This document shows, in pieces, positions 1-8,027 of a DNA stretch of 64,000 nucleotides. Below the pieces are notes generated by a model, which was not told where the DNA came from, searched no databases, and worked only from the letters and a program-made list of their open reading frames with translations. Position numbers and translations under genes: made by a program. Every line of letters starts with the position of its first letter. Position 1 is the first letter of the stretch. This DNA comes from an uncultured Collinsella sp. (GTDB taxonomy: Bacteria; Actinomycetota; Coriobacteriia; Coriobacteriales; Coriobacteriaceae): positions 1 to 64,000 of the forward strand of contig UQZL01000009.1 in assembly GCA_900545605.1 (NCBI GenBank), read 5' to 3'.

Positions 1-24
1 GTTCAAATCTTCTAACGCCCACCA
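1..24 (+). tRNA. 3' end of a tRNA, cut by the window start
   Basis: The first nine bases match a T-arm loop (GTTCAAATC), followed by the 3' T-stem, a seven-base acceptor strand (AACGCCC), a discriminator A and an encoded CCA at 22-24. The anticodon lies outside the window, so the amino acid cannot be named. A strong terminator follows at once. Confidence 0.75.
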
Positions 25-32
25 AATGTTCG

Positions 33-70
33 CAGCTCAGAGGCTATGTCCTCTGAGCTGTTTTGTTTTG
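33..70 (+). terminator. Rho-independent terminator after the tRNA
   Basis: A perfect 11-bp inverted repeat (33-43 with 50-60, loop of six) is followed by TTTTGTTTTG. It ends the tRNA transcript. Confidence 0.9.
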
Positions 71-363
71 CTACCAAGCACGCCGTCAAATATGCCAGCA
101 AATATTGATCCAAGGTCCCCGTAGAGGTGCCGGCAGGTTGCATACGTCCTGGCCGACCGTGACCGCAACATGTTGGTCAAGCATAATCTTTTGGATTCTT
201 TTGGCGCGAGTGGCTTGGTTTTGGTAGGATTTGTCCGCGTCTTGCTTAAGGGGGTTTTATAACTGCCTTGCAGGTAGTCGAGTTGGTAACGTTTTAGCGG
301 CTTGCCAAGAGCCCCTCATTTTTAATGCGTCTGCAAATAGACTAATTGCTTTGACCTGCTGAA
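71..363. other. intergenic stretch with no recognised feature
   Basis: No convincing coding frame, RNA gene or repeat was seen between the tRNA terminator and the nrdD promoter region. Confidence 0.5.
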
Positions 364-411
364 ACACTATATGTTGTGTTTGAACTAAAAAAAGAATACA
401 GGATATAGATG
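364..411 (+). promoter_or_regulatory. two NrdR boxes over the nrdD promoter
   Basis: ACACTATATGTTGTGT at 364-379 fits the NrdR box consensus (acaCwAtATaTwGtgt) closely. A weaker second copy (ATACAGGATATAGATG, 396-411) starts 32 bases later, the three-helical-turn spacing usual for NrdR pairs. A -35-like TTGAAC (380-385) and a -10-like TATAGA (404-409), 18 bases apart, lie between and under the boxes. Repression of nrdD by ATP/dATP-sensing NrdR is inferred; nrdR itself is not in the window. Confidence 0.8.
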
Positions 412-636
412 CGTCTTTGTCGTATGATAGATGGCGGACAGAGAACGAAGACCTTGTTCGTCCCCTTCGGACACGCCTTTGAGTCGCTTGATCGGCTACG
501 AGGATTGTCCGCATGAGGACTTATGGTTTATCGAGAACACAGATTGCGCGACGGCGCCGCAAGACAGGGGCAAGCCCTGCCGGGCATCGTTTGGCTCTGA
601 AGCGCAATGAGGCTACGACGCGAAAGAGGCAAGAGG
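412..636 (+). other. long 5' leader of nrdD
   Basis: If the promoter at 380-409 is right, the transcript carries about 220 bases of untranslated leader. A small hairpin (CAGGGGCAAGCCCTG, 564-578) is visible. No known riboswitch consensus was recognised. Confidence 0.4.
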
Positions 637-2859
637 ATGAAGATCATCAAGCGCAGCGGCACCGAGGTTGTCTTTGACATCGATAAGATCGTCAATGCGA
701 TTCGCGCCGCCAACTTGGAGGTCGAGGAGAGCTCTCGTCTAACCGACCGCCAGGTGGTTTATGCGGCGCAAAACGTCGCCGAGGCATGCGAGAACGCGGG
801 CCACACCGTTTCGGTCGAGGAGATCCAGGATTTGGTCGAGGACGAGATCATGCGTCTCGACTGCTACGAGGTCGCCCGCCACTACATTATCTACCGTTAT
901 GTTCAGAGCCTAAAGCGCCAGAAGAACACGACCGATGACAAGATTCTGTCGCTCATCGAATGCAACAACGAAGAGGTCAAACAGGAGAACTCCAACAAGA
1001 ACCCGACCGTCAATTCCGTTCAGCGCGATTACATGGCCGGTGAGATCTCCAAGGACCTGACCCAGCGCGTGCTGCTGCCCCAGGAGATCGTGGATGCCCA
1101 CAATGAGGGCCTGATTCACTTCCACGATTCCGACTACTTTGCCCAGCATATGCATAACTGCGACTTGGTGAACCTGGAGGATATGCTCCAGAACGGCACC
1201 GTCATCTCGGGTACGCTGATCGAGAAGCCGCATAGCTTCTCGACTGCCTGTAATATCGCGACGCAGATTATCGCCCAGGTTGCTTCCTCCCAGTACGGTG
1301 GCCAGTCCATCTCGCTGACCCATCTTGCCCCCTTTGTTGAGGTAAGTCGTCAGAAGATTCGCGGCGAGGTTGCGCGCGAGCTTGAGGAGCTTGGCGTCTC
1401 CGCGTCTGCCGAGAAGGTTCGCGAGGTCGTTGAGGACCGCCTGCGTGACGAGATTCGTCGCGGCGTCCAGACAATCCAGTACCAGGTCGTGACTCTTATG
1501 ACCACCAACGGCCAGGCGCCGTTCGTGACGGTCTTTATGTATCTTAACGAGGCTCGTACGCCTCAGGAGAAGCACGACCTTGCCATGATTGTGGAGGAGA
1601 CGCTTCGCCAGCGCTACGAGGGCGTTAAGAACGAGGCCGGCGTGTGGATTACCCCGGCATTCCCCAAGCTTATCTATGTACTCGAGGACGATAACGTTCA
1701 CGAGGATTCCCCGTACTTCTACCTGACCCAGCTGGCTGCCAAGTGCACCGCCAAGCGCATGGTGCCCGATTACATCTCCGAGAAGAAGATGCGCGAGCTC
1801 AAGCTGTCGAAGGGCGAGACCGCCGGCAACGGCGACTGCTACACCTGCATGGGTTGCCGCAGCTTCCTGACGCCCGACCGCTCGGGCAACGGCTTTAACA
1901 ATGTTGCCAACGCGCTGAACTACGACCCGAACAAGCCCAAGTACTATGGTCGCTTTAACCAGGGCGTTGTGACCATTAACCTGCCCGATGTCGCGCTGAG
2001 CTCGCATCAGGACATGGACAAGTTCTGGAAGATCTTCGACGAGCGCCTTGAGCTGTGCCACCGTGCCCTGCTGTGCCGTCATGAGCGCCTGATGGGTACG
2101 CTTTCTGACGCCGCACCGATTCTGTGGCAGTATGGCGCCCTCGCTCGTCTGAAGAAGGGCGAGACGATCGACAAGCTGCTCGTGGGCGGCTATTCCACCA
2201 TCAGCCTGGGTTACGCCGGTCTGTATGAGTGCGTTAAGTACATGACGGGTCACAGCCACACCGAGAAGGAGGGCACGCCCTTTGCCATGGCAGTCATGCA
2301 GCGTATGAACGACAAGTGTGCGGAGTGGAAAGCCGCGAGCGACATCGATTTCTCGCTGTACGGCACGCCGTTGGAGTCGACGACGTATAAGTTCGCCAAG
2401 TGCCTGCAGCGCCGTTTTGGCATCATCCCGGGCGTGACGGACAAGGGCTATATTACCAACAGCTACCACGTCCACGTGTCCGAGGAGATCGATGCCTTCG
2501 ATAAACTTAAGTTTGAAGGCATGTTCCAGCAGCTTTCGCCGGGCGGGGCCATTTCCTATGTCGAGGTTCCCAACATGCAGGACAACCTTAAGGCTGTCAT
2601 TCGCGTGATGCAGTACATCTACGACAACATCATGTACGCCGAGCTCAACACCAAGAGCGACTACTGCCAGGTGTGCGGCTACGATGGCGAGATTAAGATT
2701 GTCGAGGATGATGGCAAACTGGTGTGGGAGTGCCCCAACTGCGGCAACCGCGACCAGGAGAAGATGAACGTCGCCCGTCGTACGTGCGGCTACATCGGTA
2801 CCCAATTCTGGAACCAGGGTCGAACCGAGGAGATCCGCGACCGCGTGCTGCATCTCTAA
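637..2859 (+). CDS. nrdD: anaerobic ribonucleoside-triphosphate reductase NrdD
   Basis: Oxygen-sensitive glycyl-radical enzyme reducing ribonucleoside triphosphates to deoxyribonucleotides; needs NrdG for activation. The 740-residue protein starts with an ATP-cone allosteric domain (residues about 1-90, beginning MKIIKRSGTEVVFD), continues with the catalytic barrel, and ends with a zinc-type CxxC...CxxC cluster (CQVCGYDGE, CPNCGN) and the glycyl-radical motif RRTCGYIG about 20 residues from the C-terminus. An upstream in-frame ATG exists at 607, but 637 fits the family start and has AAAGAGG seven bases before it. Preceded by NrdR boxes; nrdG follows after two palindromes. Confidence 0.97.
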   Translation: MKIIKRSGTEVVFDIDKIVNAIRAANLEVEESSRLTDRQVVYAAQNVAEACENAGHTVSVEEIQDLVEDEIMRLDCYEVARHYIIYRYVQSLKRQKNTTDDKILSLIECNNEEVKQENSNKNPTVNSVQRDYMAGEISKDLTQRVLLPQEIVDAHNEGLIHFHDSDYFAQHMHNCDLVNLEDMLQNGTVISGTLIEKPHSFSTACNIATQIIAQVASSQYGGQSISLTHLAPFVEVSRQKIRGEVARELEELGVSASAEKVREVVEDRLRDEIRRGVQTIQYQVVTLMTTNGQAPFVTVFMYLNEARTPQEKHDLAMIVEETLRQRYEGVKNEAGVWITPAFPKLIYVLEDDNVHEDSPYFYLTQLAAKCTAKRMVPDYISEKKMRELKLSKGETAGNGDCYTCMGCRSFLTPDRSGNGFNNVANALNYDPNKPKYYGRFNQGVVTINLPDVALSSHQDMDKFWKIFDERLELCHRALLCRHERLMGTLSDAAPILWQYGALARLKKGETIDKLLVGGYSTISLGYAGLYECVKYMTGHSHTEKEGTPFAMAVMQRMNDKCAEWKAASDIDFSLYGTPLESTTYKFAKCLQRRFGIIPGVTDKGYITNSYHVHVSEEIDAFDKLKFEGMFQQLSPGGAISYVEVPNMQDNLKAVIRVMQYIYDNIMYAELNTKSDYCQVCGYDGEIKIVEDDGKLVWECPNCGNRDQEKMNVARRTCGYIGTQFWNQGRTEEIRDRVLHL

Positions 2860-2870
2860 TAACCATCCCA

Positions 2871-3008
2871 GGCCGCCCCGTAGCGAGGCCCCGGACCTTT
2901 ACTCGCTATTTCGGACAGTCCTGGCTCACGACGGAGGCGCCACTGGCGCCTCCTGTTCGTGCGGAACTCATATCGAGCAAAGGTCCGGGGCCTCGCTACG
3001 GGGCGGCC
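2871..3008. repeat. large palindromic element between nrdD and nrdG
   Basis: Bases 2871-2900 and 2979-3008 are perfect 30-base inverted repeats, and pairing continues inward with few mismatches (CTCG/CGAG). A second perfect hairpin sits at the tip (GGAGGCGCC, three-base loop, GGCGCCTCC). The whole 138-bp element could fold into one long cruciform or RNA hairpin. It starts 12 bases after the nrdD stop. It may end or stabilise the nrdD transcript, or be a mobile palindromic repeat; no poly-T tail follows. Confidence 0.85.
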
Positions 3009-3186
3009 AAGTTGACGTAGCTGAGATGCAGCATGAGGCCTGCTCACTCCTCGAAGTTCTTAGCGGAAATAATTTGAGCTGCAGCTGCGATTTACTTGCG
3101 ATGGCGGTTGAGCTGCAACAAAGTTTTTATTGGACCTCGAACCCTATACTCGATGTTCGCTTCGTTCATTGAGTTACCCTTTGCAT

Positions 3187-3270
3187 GAGGCCGGGACATA
3201 TCGTCCCGCCCGCAGTTTCGCAGGCCGAAGGCCGAGAATGTTTGAGGACGGGATGATATGTCCCGGCCTC
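3187..3270 (+). repeat. hairpin directly upstream of nrdG
   Basis: A 22-base inverted repeat, 3187-3208 with 3249-3270, has one G/A difference that still pairs as G-U in RNA. The 40-base loop is C/G-rich. It ends two bases before the nrdG Shine-Dalgarno (GGGAGAG, 3273-3279), so as RNA it could affect NrdG translation or processing of an nrdD-nrdG transcript. Confidence 0.75.
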
Positions 3271-3285
3271 CCGGGAGAGTTACCT

Positions 3286-3867
3286 ATGAACTACGCGAAC
3301 ATTAAGTATTTCGACATTGCTGATGGGGAAGGCGTTCGTACTTCTCTGTTTGTGAGCGGGTGCCGTCGCGGGTGCAAGAATTGCTTTAACTCCGTCGCGT
3401 GGGACTTTGCCGCGGGTGAAACGTTCGATCGTGCCGTCGAGGACAAGATTATCGAGAGCCTCGACCATCCCTTTATCGATGGCCTGACGATTCTGGGCGG
3501 CGAGCCTATGGAGCCCGAGAATCAGGTGGGGCTCGTTGACTTTATCGAACGCGTGCGTGCGGCCTATCCCGCGGGGTCGGGCAAGACCATTTGGTGCTTT
3601 ACCGGCGACGTGCTCGAGGAGCTTATGCCGGGTGGCCGTCATCATACCGAGGTGACGAACCGTATCCTGGCCTGCCTCGACATGTTGGTGGACGGCCCGT
3701 TCGTTCAGGATCTGTACGATATCTCATTGCGTTTTAGAGGCTCGAGTAACCAGCGTGTGATCGATATGAACGCTACGCGCGACCGCGCTGTGCGTGAGGG
3801 CGTTGCGCTTTGCGACGCTGTGGAGCTTTGGCGGGACGATCCGGTCTATTCGACCCATACTATGTAG
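3286..3867 (+). CDS. nrdG: NrdD-activating radical SAM enzyme NrdG
   Basis: Installs the glycyl radical on NrdD using S-adenosylmethionine and a 4Fe-4S cluster. The 193-residue protein has the cluster motif CRRGCKNC near residue 25, the activase signature FDIADGEGVRTSLFVSGC, and a GGEPM glycine-rich motif. The frame is open upstream, but the ATG at 3286 (MNYANIKY) has GGGAGAG six bases before it and fits the family. It follows nrdD in the same direction; the two palindromes between them leave co-transcription uncertain. Confidence 0.96.
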   Translation: MNYANIKYFDIADGEGVRTSLFVSGCRRGCKNCFNSVAWDFAAGETFDRAVEDKIIESLDHPFIDGLTILGGEPMEPENQVGLVDFIERVRAAYPAGSGKTIWCFTGDVLEELMPGGRHHTEVTNRILACLDMLVDGPFVQDLYDISLRFRGSSNQRVIDMNATRDRAVREGVALCDAVELWRDDPVYSTHTM

Positions 3868-3933
3868 CTTGTGGCCGATGCCAAAGGGCGTGGTACCATA
3901 GCGCGAACGTGAAATCGGAAAAGTGAGGCCCAG

Positions 3934-4491
3934 ATGGTCGATCAGGAAAAAGTCGAGGCCGCCATTAAGCTGTTGCTTGAGGGCATAGGCGAGGACCCAA
4001 CTCGTGAGGGCCTGCTGGAGACCCCGGCGCGCGTTGCCCGTATGTATGGTGAGATCGCCGGCGGTATGGACCAGAGTGCCGAGGAGCACCTGTCCAAAAC
4101 CTTTGCCGTCGCTTCGAACGATTTGGTTATCGAGCGCGACATCACGTTCTACTCGCTGTGCGAGCACCATCTGCTGCCGTTTTATGGCAAGGCCGCCATT
4201 GGCTATATCCCTAACGGTCGGGTGGCTGGGCTTTCCAAACTCGCCCGCACGGTTGAGGTCTATGCCCGCCGTCTGCAGCTGCAGGAGCAGCTGTGTGCGC
4301 AGGTTGCCGACGCTCTCATGGATTATCTCGCTCCCCAGGGAGCGATTGTGCTCATGGAAGCTGAGCATATGTGCATGACCATGCGCGGCGTGCAAAAGCC
4401 TGGCACCAAGACCGTGACGCTCGCTCGTCGCGGCGTCTTTGAGGCCGATCCGGCGCTCGAGGAGCGATTCTTTAGGATGCTGGGACGCTAA
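3934..4491 (+). CDS. folE: GTP cyclohydrolase I
   Basis: Converts GTP to 7,8-dihydroneopterin triphosphate, the first step of the folate pathway. The 185 residues carry the zinc-site motif SLCEHHLLPFYGKAAIGYIP around residues 73-92, the SKLARTVEVYARRLQLQE signature, and the second metal cysteine in HMCMTMRGVQKPG. GTGAGG lies five bases before the ATG. The HD-domain gene starts two bases after its stop, and folB follows, forming a short pterin operon. Confidence 0.97.
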   Translation: MVDQEKVEAAIKLLLEGIGEDPTREGLLETPARVARMYGEIAGGMDQSAEEHLSKTFAVASNDLVIERDITFYSLCEHHLLPFYGKAAIGYIPNGRVAGLSKLARTVEVYARRLQLQEQLCAQVADALMDYLAPQGAIVLMEAEHMCMTMRGVQKPGTKTVTLARRGVFEADPALEERFFRMLGR

Positions 4492-4493
4492 CT

Positions 4494-5075
4494 ATGAGAG
4501 TCGTCAACGACTTTACATCGAATACCGACGAGGGAACGCCGCGTCGCGGCTTTATGGCTTCGGGCCTGGCGCCTTTTGGTGCCATGCCTCGCATTGATTA
4601 CATCTGTGCCAACGGTCTGTTCCGGCGGCACCTGGGCAACATTGCACAGTTGGAATCGGGGCGCATCTTCTGCCGCCACGGTATTGACCACCTGCTGGAT
4701 GTCGCTCGCATTATGTGGATCAAGAATCTCGAGGAACAGCTCGAATTTGACCGCGAGGTCATCTACGCCACGGCACTTCTTCACGATATCGGCAAAGATG
4801 AACAGTATGAATCGGGTATATCCCATGATGTTGCAAGCGAACGCGTCGCTGATGCGATTCTCGGCGGTATGCCCGATGACGTAGCGTTTGAGCCGGCCGA
4901 TGCCGCAGCCATTAAGACGGCCATTCTGGGCCATCGAAAGCTGCGCGTGAACAGCCAACCGCTCGAGCGCCTGCTCTATGCAGCCGACAAAGCGTCGCGC
5001 GCCTGCTTTGCATGCCCCGCGCGCAATGCTTGCAACTGGAGCGATGATAAAAAGAACCTGTCGATTCGCGTGTAG
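4494..5075 (+). CDS. HD-domain phosphohydrolase
   Basis: Probable metal-dependent phosphohydrolase of 193 residues. It has the HD signature: RHGIDHLLDVARIM near residue 62, LLHDIGKDE about residue 98 (the HD pair), and a later ISHD and LGHRK. A cysteine-rich C-terminal stretch (RACFACPARNACNW) may bind metal. Translation is probably coupled to folE, two bases upstream. Its position between folE and folB suggests a role in pterin chemistry, possibly dephosphorylation of dihydroneopterin phosphates, a step often done by unassigned phosphatases. That role is inferred from neighbourhood only. Confidence 0.8.
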   Translation: MRVVNDFTSNTDEGTPRRGFMASGLAPFGAMPRIDYICANGLFRRHLGNIAQLESGRIFCRHGIDHLLDVARIMWIKNLEEQLEFDREVIYATALLHDIGKDEQYESGISHDVASERVADAILGGMPDDVAFEPADAAAIKTAILGHRKLRVNSQPLERLLYAADKASRACFACPARNACNWSDDKKNLSIRV

Positions 5076-5118
5076 TTAGTTTACGCGGTCGGGGTTCTAA
5101 ACGAAGGAGACGATCGCG

Positions 5119-5604
5119 ATGAGCAACAAGAAACTGCCCGAGAATGCAATCAAGACTGAAGGCGCCGAGCTCGCCCGCCGTGGAAGGGGCGAAATATCCA
5201 CCGCAACGGCGGTTCCCCACGTGAGCTATGACGATCTGCGCCATGCTGACCGCATTACTATCGACGGTCTCGAGGTCTTTGCCAACCACGGCGTGTATCC
5301 CGAAGAGAACGCGCTGGGCCAGAAGTTCATCGTGTCCTTGGTGCTCTATGCCGACCTGCGTGCAGCGGGGGAGCACGATAACCTGGACGCCTCGATTGAC
5401 TACGGCTCGGTGTGCCATGATGTCGATTGCTATCTGCGAGAGCATACGTTTAAGCTCATCGAGGCTGCAGCCGAAGGTGTGGCCTCGATGCTGCTACGTC
5501 GTTACCCCCTGCTGCTTGGCGTGCACGTTAAGCTCGATAAGCCTTGGGCGCCCGTCGGCCTTCCCCTGGCAAGCTGCGGTGTCGAGATCGAGCGCGTGCG
5601 CTAA
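5119..5604 (+). CDS. folB: dihydroneopterin aldolase
   Basis: Cleaves 7,8-dihydroneopterin to 6-hydroxymethyl-dihydropterin in folate synthesis. The core (from about residue 47) reads ITIDGLEVFANHGVYPEE, with the usual SIDYGSVCHDV, TFKLIEAAAE and VHVKLDKPWAP motifs. The 161-residue protein has an unusual N-terminal extension of about 40 charged residues; the ATG at 5119 has AAGGAGA well placed, so the extension is likely translated. No folP or folK follows; the next genes run in the opposite direction. Confidence 0.93.
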   Translation: MSNKKLPENAIKTEGAELARRGRGEISTATAVPHVSYDDLRHADRITIDGLEVFANHGVYPEENALGQKFIVSLVLYADLRAAGEHDNLDASIDYGSVCHDVDCYLREHTFKLIEAAAEGVASMLLRRYPLLLGVHVKLDKPWAPVGLPLASCGVEIERVR

Positions 5605-5610
5605 CCGACT

Positions 5611-6420
5611 CTAGAGCTCGTTGGCGGGCGGTTTTTTGAGTCGCTGCGACAGGGCCCTGTTGTTGGGGCAGTACGTGTCGAGCAGCGCGTGAAACCGATG
5701 ATTGTGGCTCGGCTCGAGCAGGTGGACGAGCTCGTGGGCGACAACCATGTCAAGGCACTCGACGGGGTAGGCGGCAAGTTCTCGTGCGATGCGAATGGCG
5801 CCGGCTTTGGGCGTGCACGAGCCCCAGCGCGTTTTCATGCTGCGCACGGAAACGCGGGAAACGTCGACACCCATTGCGATTTCGTATGCGTGCACCATAT
5901 CGCGCAGTGCCGATGTGACCTCGGACGTATAGAGCTGGTCAATATGGGCTTGGATCTCACTGGGCGTTAAGCCGTCGAGGGTCGCGTTCCACTTGGCCTG
6001 CGGATGTTCGTCTGGCTCGTCGGTACCCATAAAACTTGCGAAGGTAGCCTGCTTGGGCCGCGGTGCGGGTGATGCAAAGTTATGATCGAGTGCATCCTGT
6101 ACCGTGATGGGCTTGCCCCAAAGTGCAATGATCGAGTGGGGACTGAGCGACTCCTGTGCCGTCGTCTGACGTTGCTCGCGCTGGGCAAGTCGGTTGACAA
6201 TCCAGGCACTGTTACGTTGAACGAATGCCTCGATACGTTCGCGGCTGGCGCCGAGCGGTGCGCTGGCGTGGACCTCGCCGCTCGATGTGACGCGTAGGTT
6301 GAAGTTCTTGACGCGCTTTTTGGTAACGACGACGGGGATGGGCGTCCCATCCGGTCGGGATACGGAAATCGTAAACTGCTGCGTCAAAAGCGGTCCTTCA
6401 GATTGGGGACGGGCCGGCAT
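5611..6420 (-). CDS. YgjP-like zinc metallopeptidase (M48/DUF45 family)
   Basis: Cytoplasmic zinc protein of the YgjP/DUF45 group. The C-terminal part carries VAHELVHLLEPSHNHRFHALLD, the HExxH zinc motif followed by the spaced second histidine; upstream is the family sequence MKTRWGSCTPK. Length about 269 residues. The start is uncertain: a TTG at 6450, the ATG at 6420 and a TTG near 6387 preceded by GAAGGA are all in frame; the last gives the best ribosome binding site. Convergent with folB, only seven bases apart. Substrate unknown. Confidence 0.8.
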   Translation of the reverse strand: MPARPQSEGPLLTQQFTISVSRPDGTPIPVVVTKKRVKNFNLRVTSSGEVHASAPLGASRERIEAFVQRNSAWIVNRLAQREQRQTTAQESLSPHSIIALWGKPITVQDALDHNFASPAPRPKQATFASFMGTDEPDEHPQAKWNATLDGLTPSEIQAHIDQLYTSEVTSALRDMVHAYEIAMGVDVSRVSVRSMKTRWGSCTPKAGAIRIARELAAYPVECLDMVVAHELVHLLEPSHNHRFHALLDTYCPNNRALSQRLKKPPANEL

Positions 6421-6461
6421 GTCGACCGTTCGGCATGTCGGCCCGCTCAAGGGATGTGAAA

Positions 6462-7475
6462 TTAATAACGCTCAAAGAAGGCAAGCGCGTTGTCGCTGCA
6501 GAGCTTTTGCATCACGGTCTTGCCAAAGTGCTTGGAGAGCATGTTCTGGAACTCGGGCATCTTGCTGGCATCGGAGAGGAAGGCGGGCACCGTGGCACCG
6601 TCCCAGTCGCCGCCGAGCGCGATGACGTCCTCGCCGCCCAGGTCGAGCCAGTGCTCGATATGTGCCGCTAGCTGGTCGAAGGTGACGTCTGCGGCGGTCT
6701 TGTCGGTTGCGTCGTTGGAAAGGAACTCGCTGCAGTAGTTGAGGCCGACGATACCGCCCATGTCGCGAATGGTGCGGAACTGGTCGTCGGTGAGGTTGCG
6801 CTTGACGCCGCAGACGGTGCGGGAGTTGGAGTGGCTGGCGACGAAGGGGCGCGTGGCGTGGGCGACAACCTCGTCAAAGCACTCATCGTTGAGGTGGGAG
6901 ACGTCGAGTACCATGCCGGCGTGCTCCATCTGCGTAAGTGCCTCGATGCCGGCGGCGGTGAGGCCGGCGTGGGTGTCGTGGCCGCTCGCGAGCGGCCCCT
7001 GCGCATTCCAGCTGAGTGACGACATAAGCACGCCCAAGCTCTTGAGCACTTCGATCAGCGCGGGGTCCTCGGCAAAGAACGTGGCGTTTTCGATGGTGTG
7101 GATGCAAGCGACCTTGCCGTCCTTGAGCGCGGGGCGAATGTCTGCGGCGCTGCGTACGTTGACCATGCGGTCGTGGTTGAGCATTGCCTGGCCGCTCATA
7201 TGCGCCATGATCTGCGCCTGGAAGCGCGCGGCGTGGGCGGTGGGAATCTCGTCGGGGACAAACGTGGCGAAGCACTGTGCCCACGGCGTGTTGCCGATCT
7301 TTGCGAGCGAGATGGCACAGGCGTTACCCTCGATGAGGTCGAAATCTTGCGGATGCGTTTCGTCGCCGGGGAAATAGCCGTCGGTGCCGGCGGTAAAGCG
7401 CAGGTCGAGATCGAGCGTGGCCCAGCCGATGCGGTCGGCGGTGTCGCAGTGTAGGTCAAATACGGGATATGCCAT
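6462..7475 (-). CDS. membrane dipeptidase family (M19) peptidase
   Basis: Zinc dipeptidase of the renal dipeptidase family, 337 residues. It begins with FDLHCDTADRIGW, the N-terminal metal-binding HxD of the family, and keeps DVSHLNDECFDE, VASHSNSRTVCGVKRNLTDDQ and VIALGGDWDGA. GGAGG lies four bases before the ATG at 7475, which decides this start over an upstream frame extension. No signal peptide is seen, so it probably acts in the cytoplasm on dipeptides. Confidence 0.92.
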   Translation of the reverse strand: MAYPVFDLHCDTADRIGWATLDLDLRFTAGTDGYFPGDETHPQDFDLIEGNACAISLAKIGNTPWAQCFATFVPDEIPTAHAARFQAQIMAHMSGQAMLNHDRMVNVRSAADIRPALKDGKVACIHTIENATFFAEDPALIEVLKSLGVLMSSLSWNAQGPLASGHDTHAGLTAAGIEALTQMEHAGMVLDVSHLNDECFDEVVAHATRPFVASHSNSRTVCGVKRNLTDDQFRTIRDMGGIVGLNYCSEFLSNDATDKTAADVTFDQLAAHIEHWLDLGGEDVIALGGDWDGATVPAFLSDASKMPEFQNMLSKHFGKTVMQKLCSDNALAFFERY

Positions 7476-7595
7476 GGTTCCTCCGGTTGCAGCGTTTCTT
7501 TGCAAACTGTCATTGAATTGTATGACTAGGGTATAGTTAGCGCCATATGTTCACGGCGGCCCGCGTTGTGCGCCGCCCTTATCACGGAGGTTACC

Positions 7596-8024
7596 ATGTC
7601 CAACCAGGGCAAGAAGGTCAAGACCCATTATCGCGGCACGCTCGACGACGGCACGCAGTTCGATAGCTCCTACGATCGCGGCGAGCCGCTGGAGTTCACC
7701 TGCGGCGCCGGTCAGATGATCAAGGGCTTCGACGCCGCTGTTGTCGATATGCAGGTGGGCGAGAAGAAGACCGTGCACATTCCTGCTGCCGATGCCTATG
7801 GCGAGCACAATCCCGAGATGGTTCTGACCTTCCCGGCCGAGCAGGTTCCCAACATCGAGCAGATCGAGAAGGGCATGAAGCTCTTCCTGTCCACGCCGAG
7901 CGGCATGCCTGTCCCCGCCGTCGTCATTGACGTGACGCCCGAGGCCGTGACGCTCGACGCCAACCACGAGCTGGCCGGCAAGGACCTCAACTTTGATATC
8001 GAGCTCGTCGAGGTCGAGGACTAG
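7596..8024 (+). CDS. FKBP-type peptidyl-prolyl isomerase, SlyD-like
   Basis: Proline isomerase/chaperone of 142 residues. It has VKTHYRGTLDDGTQFDSSYDRGEPLEF, the MIKGFDAAVVDMQVGEKKTV core, and an inserted-in-flap segment (about residues 66-120, AYGEHNPEMVLTFPAEQVP) typical of SlyD. Unlike E. coli SlyD it has no histidine/cysteine-rich metal-binding tail; it ends LVEVED. ACGGAGG is five bases before the ATG at 7596. The UreE-like gene starts three bases after its stop, suggesting one operon. Confidence 0.92.
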   Translation: MSNQGKKVKTHYRGTLDDGTQFDSSYDRGEPLEFTCGAGQMIKGFDAAVVDMQVGEKKTVHIPAADAYGEHNPEMVLTFPAEQVPNIEQIEKGMKLFLSTPSGMPVPAVVIDVTPEAVTLDANHELAGKDLNFDIELVEVED

Positions 8025-8027
8025 TTG

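Noticed and set aside
910..2853. A 647-residue open frame on the minus strand of nrdD
   Set aside because: It is a codon-bias shadow of nrdD; the sequence is repetitive in Leu, Val and His with no family resemblance.
2856..3047. Short frames on both strands across the nrdD-nrdG palindrome
   Set aside because: They repeat the same residues (RPVARPRTF, SKGPGPRYGA) because the DNA is palindromic; not coding.
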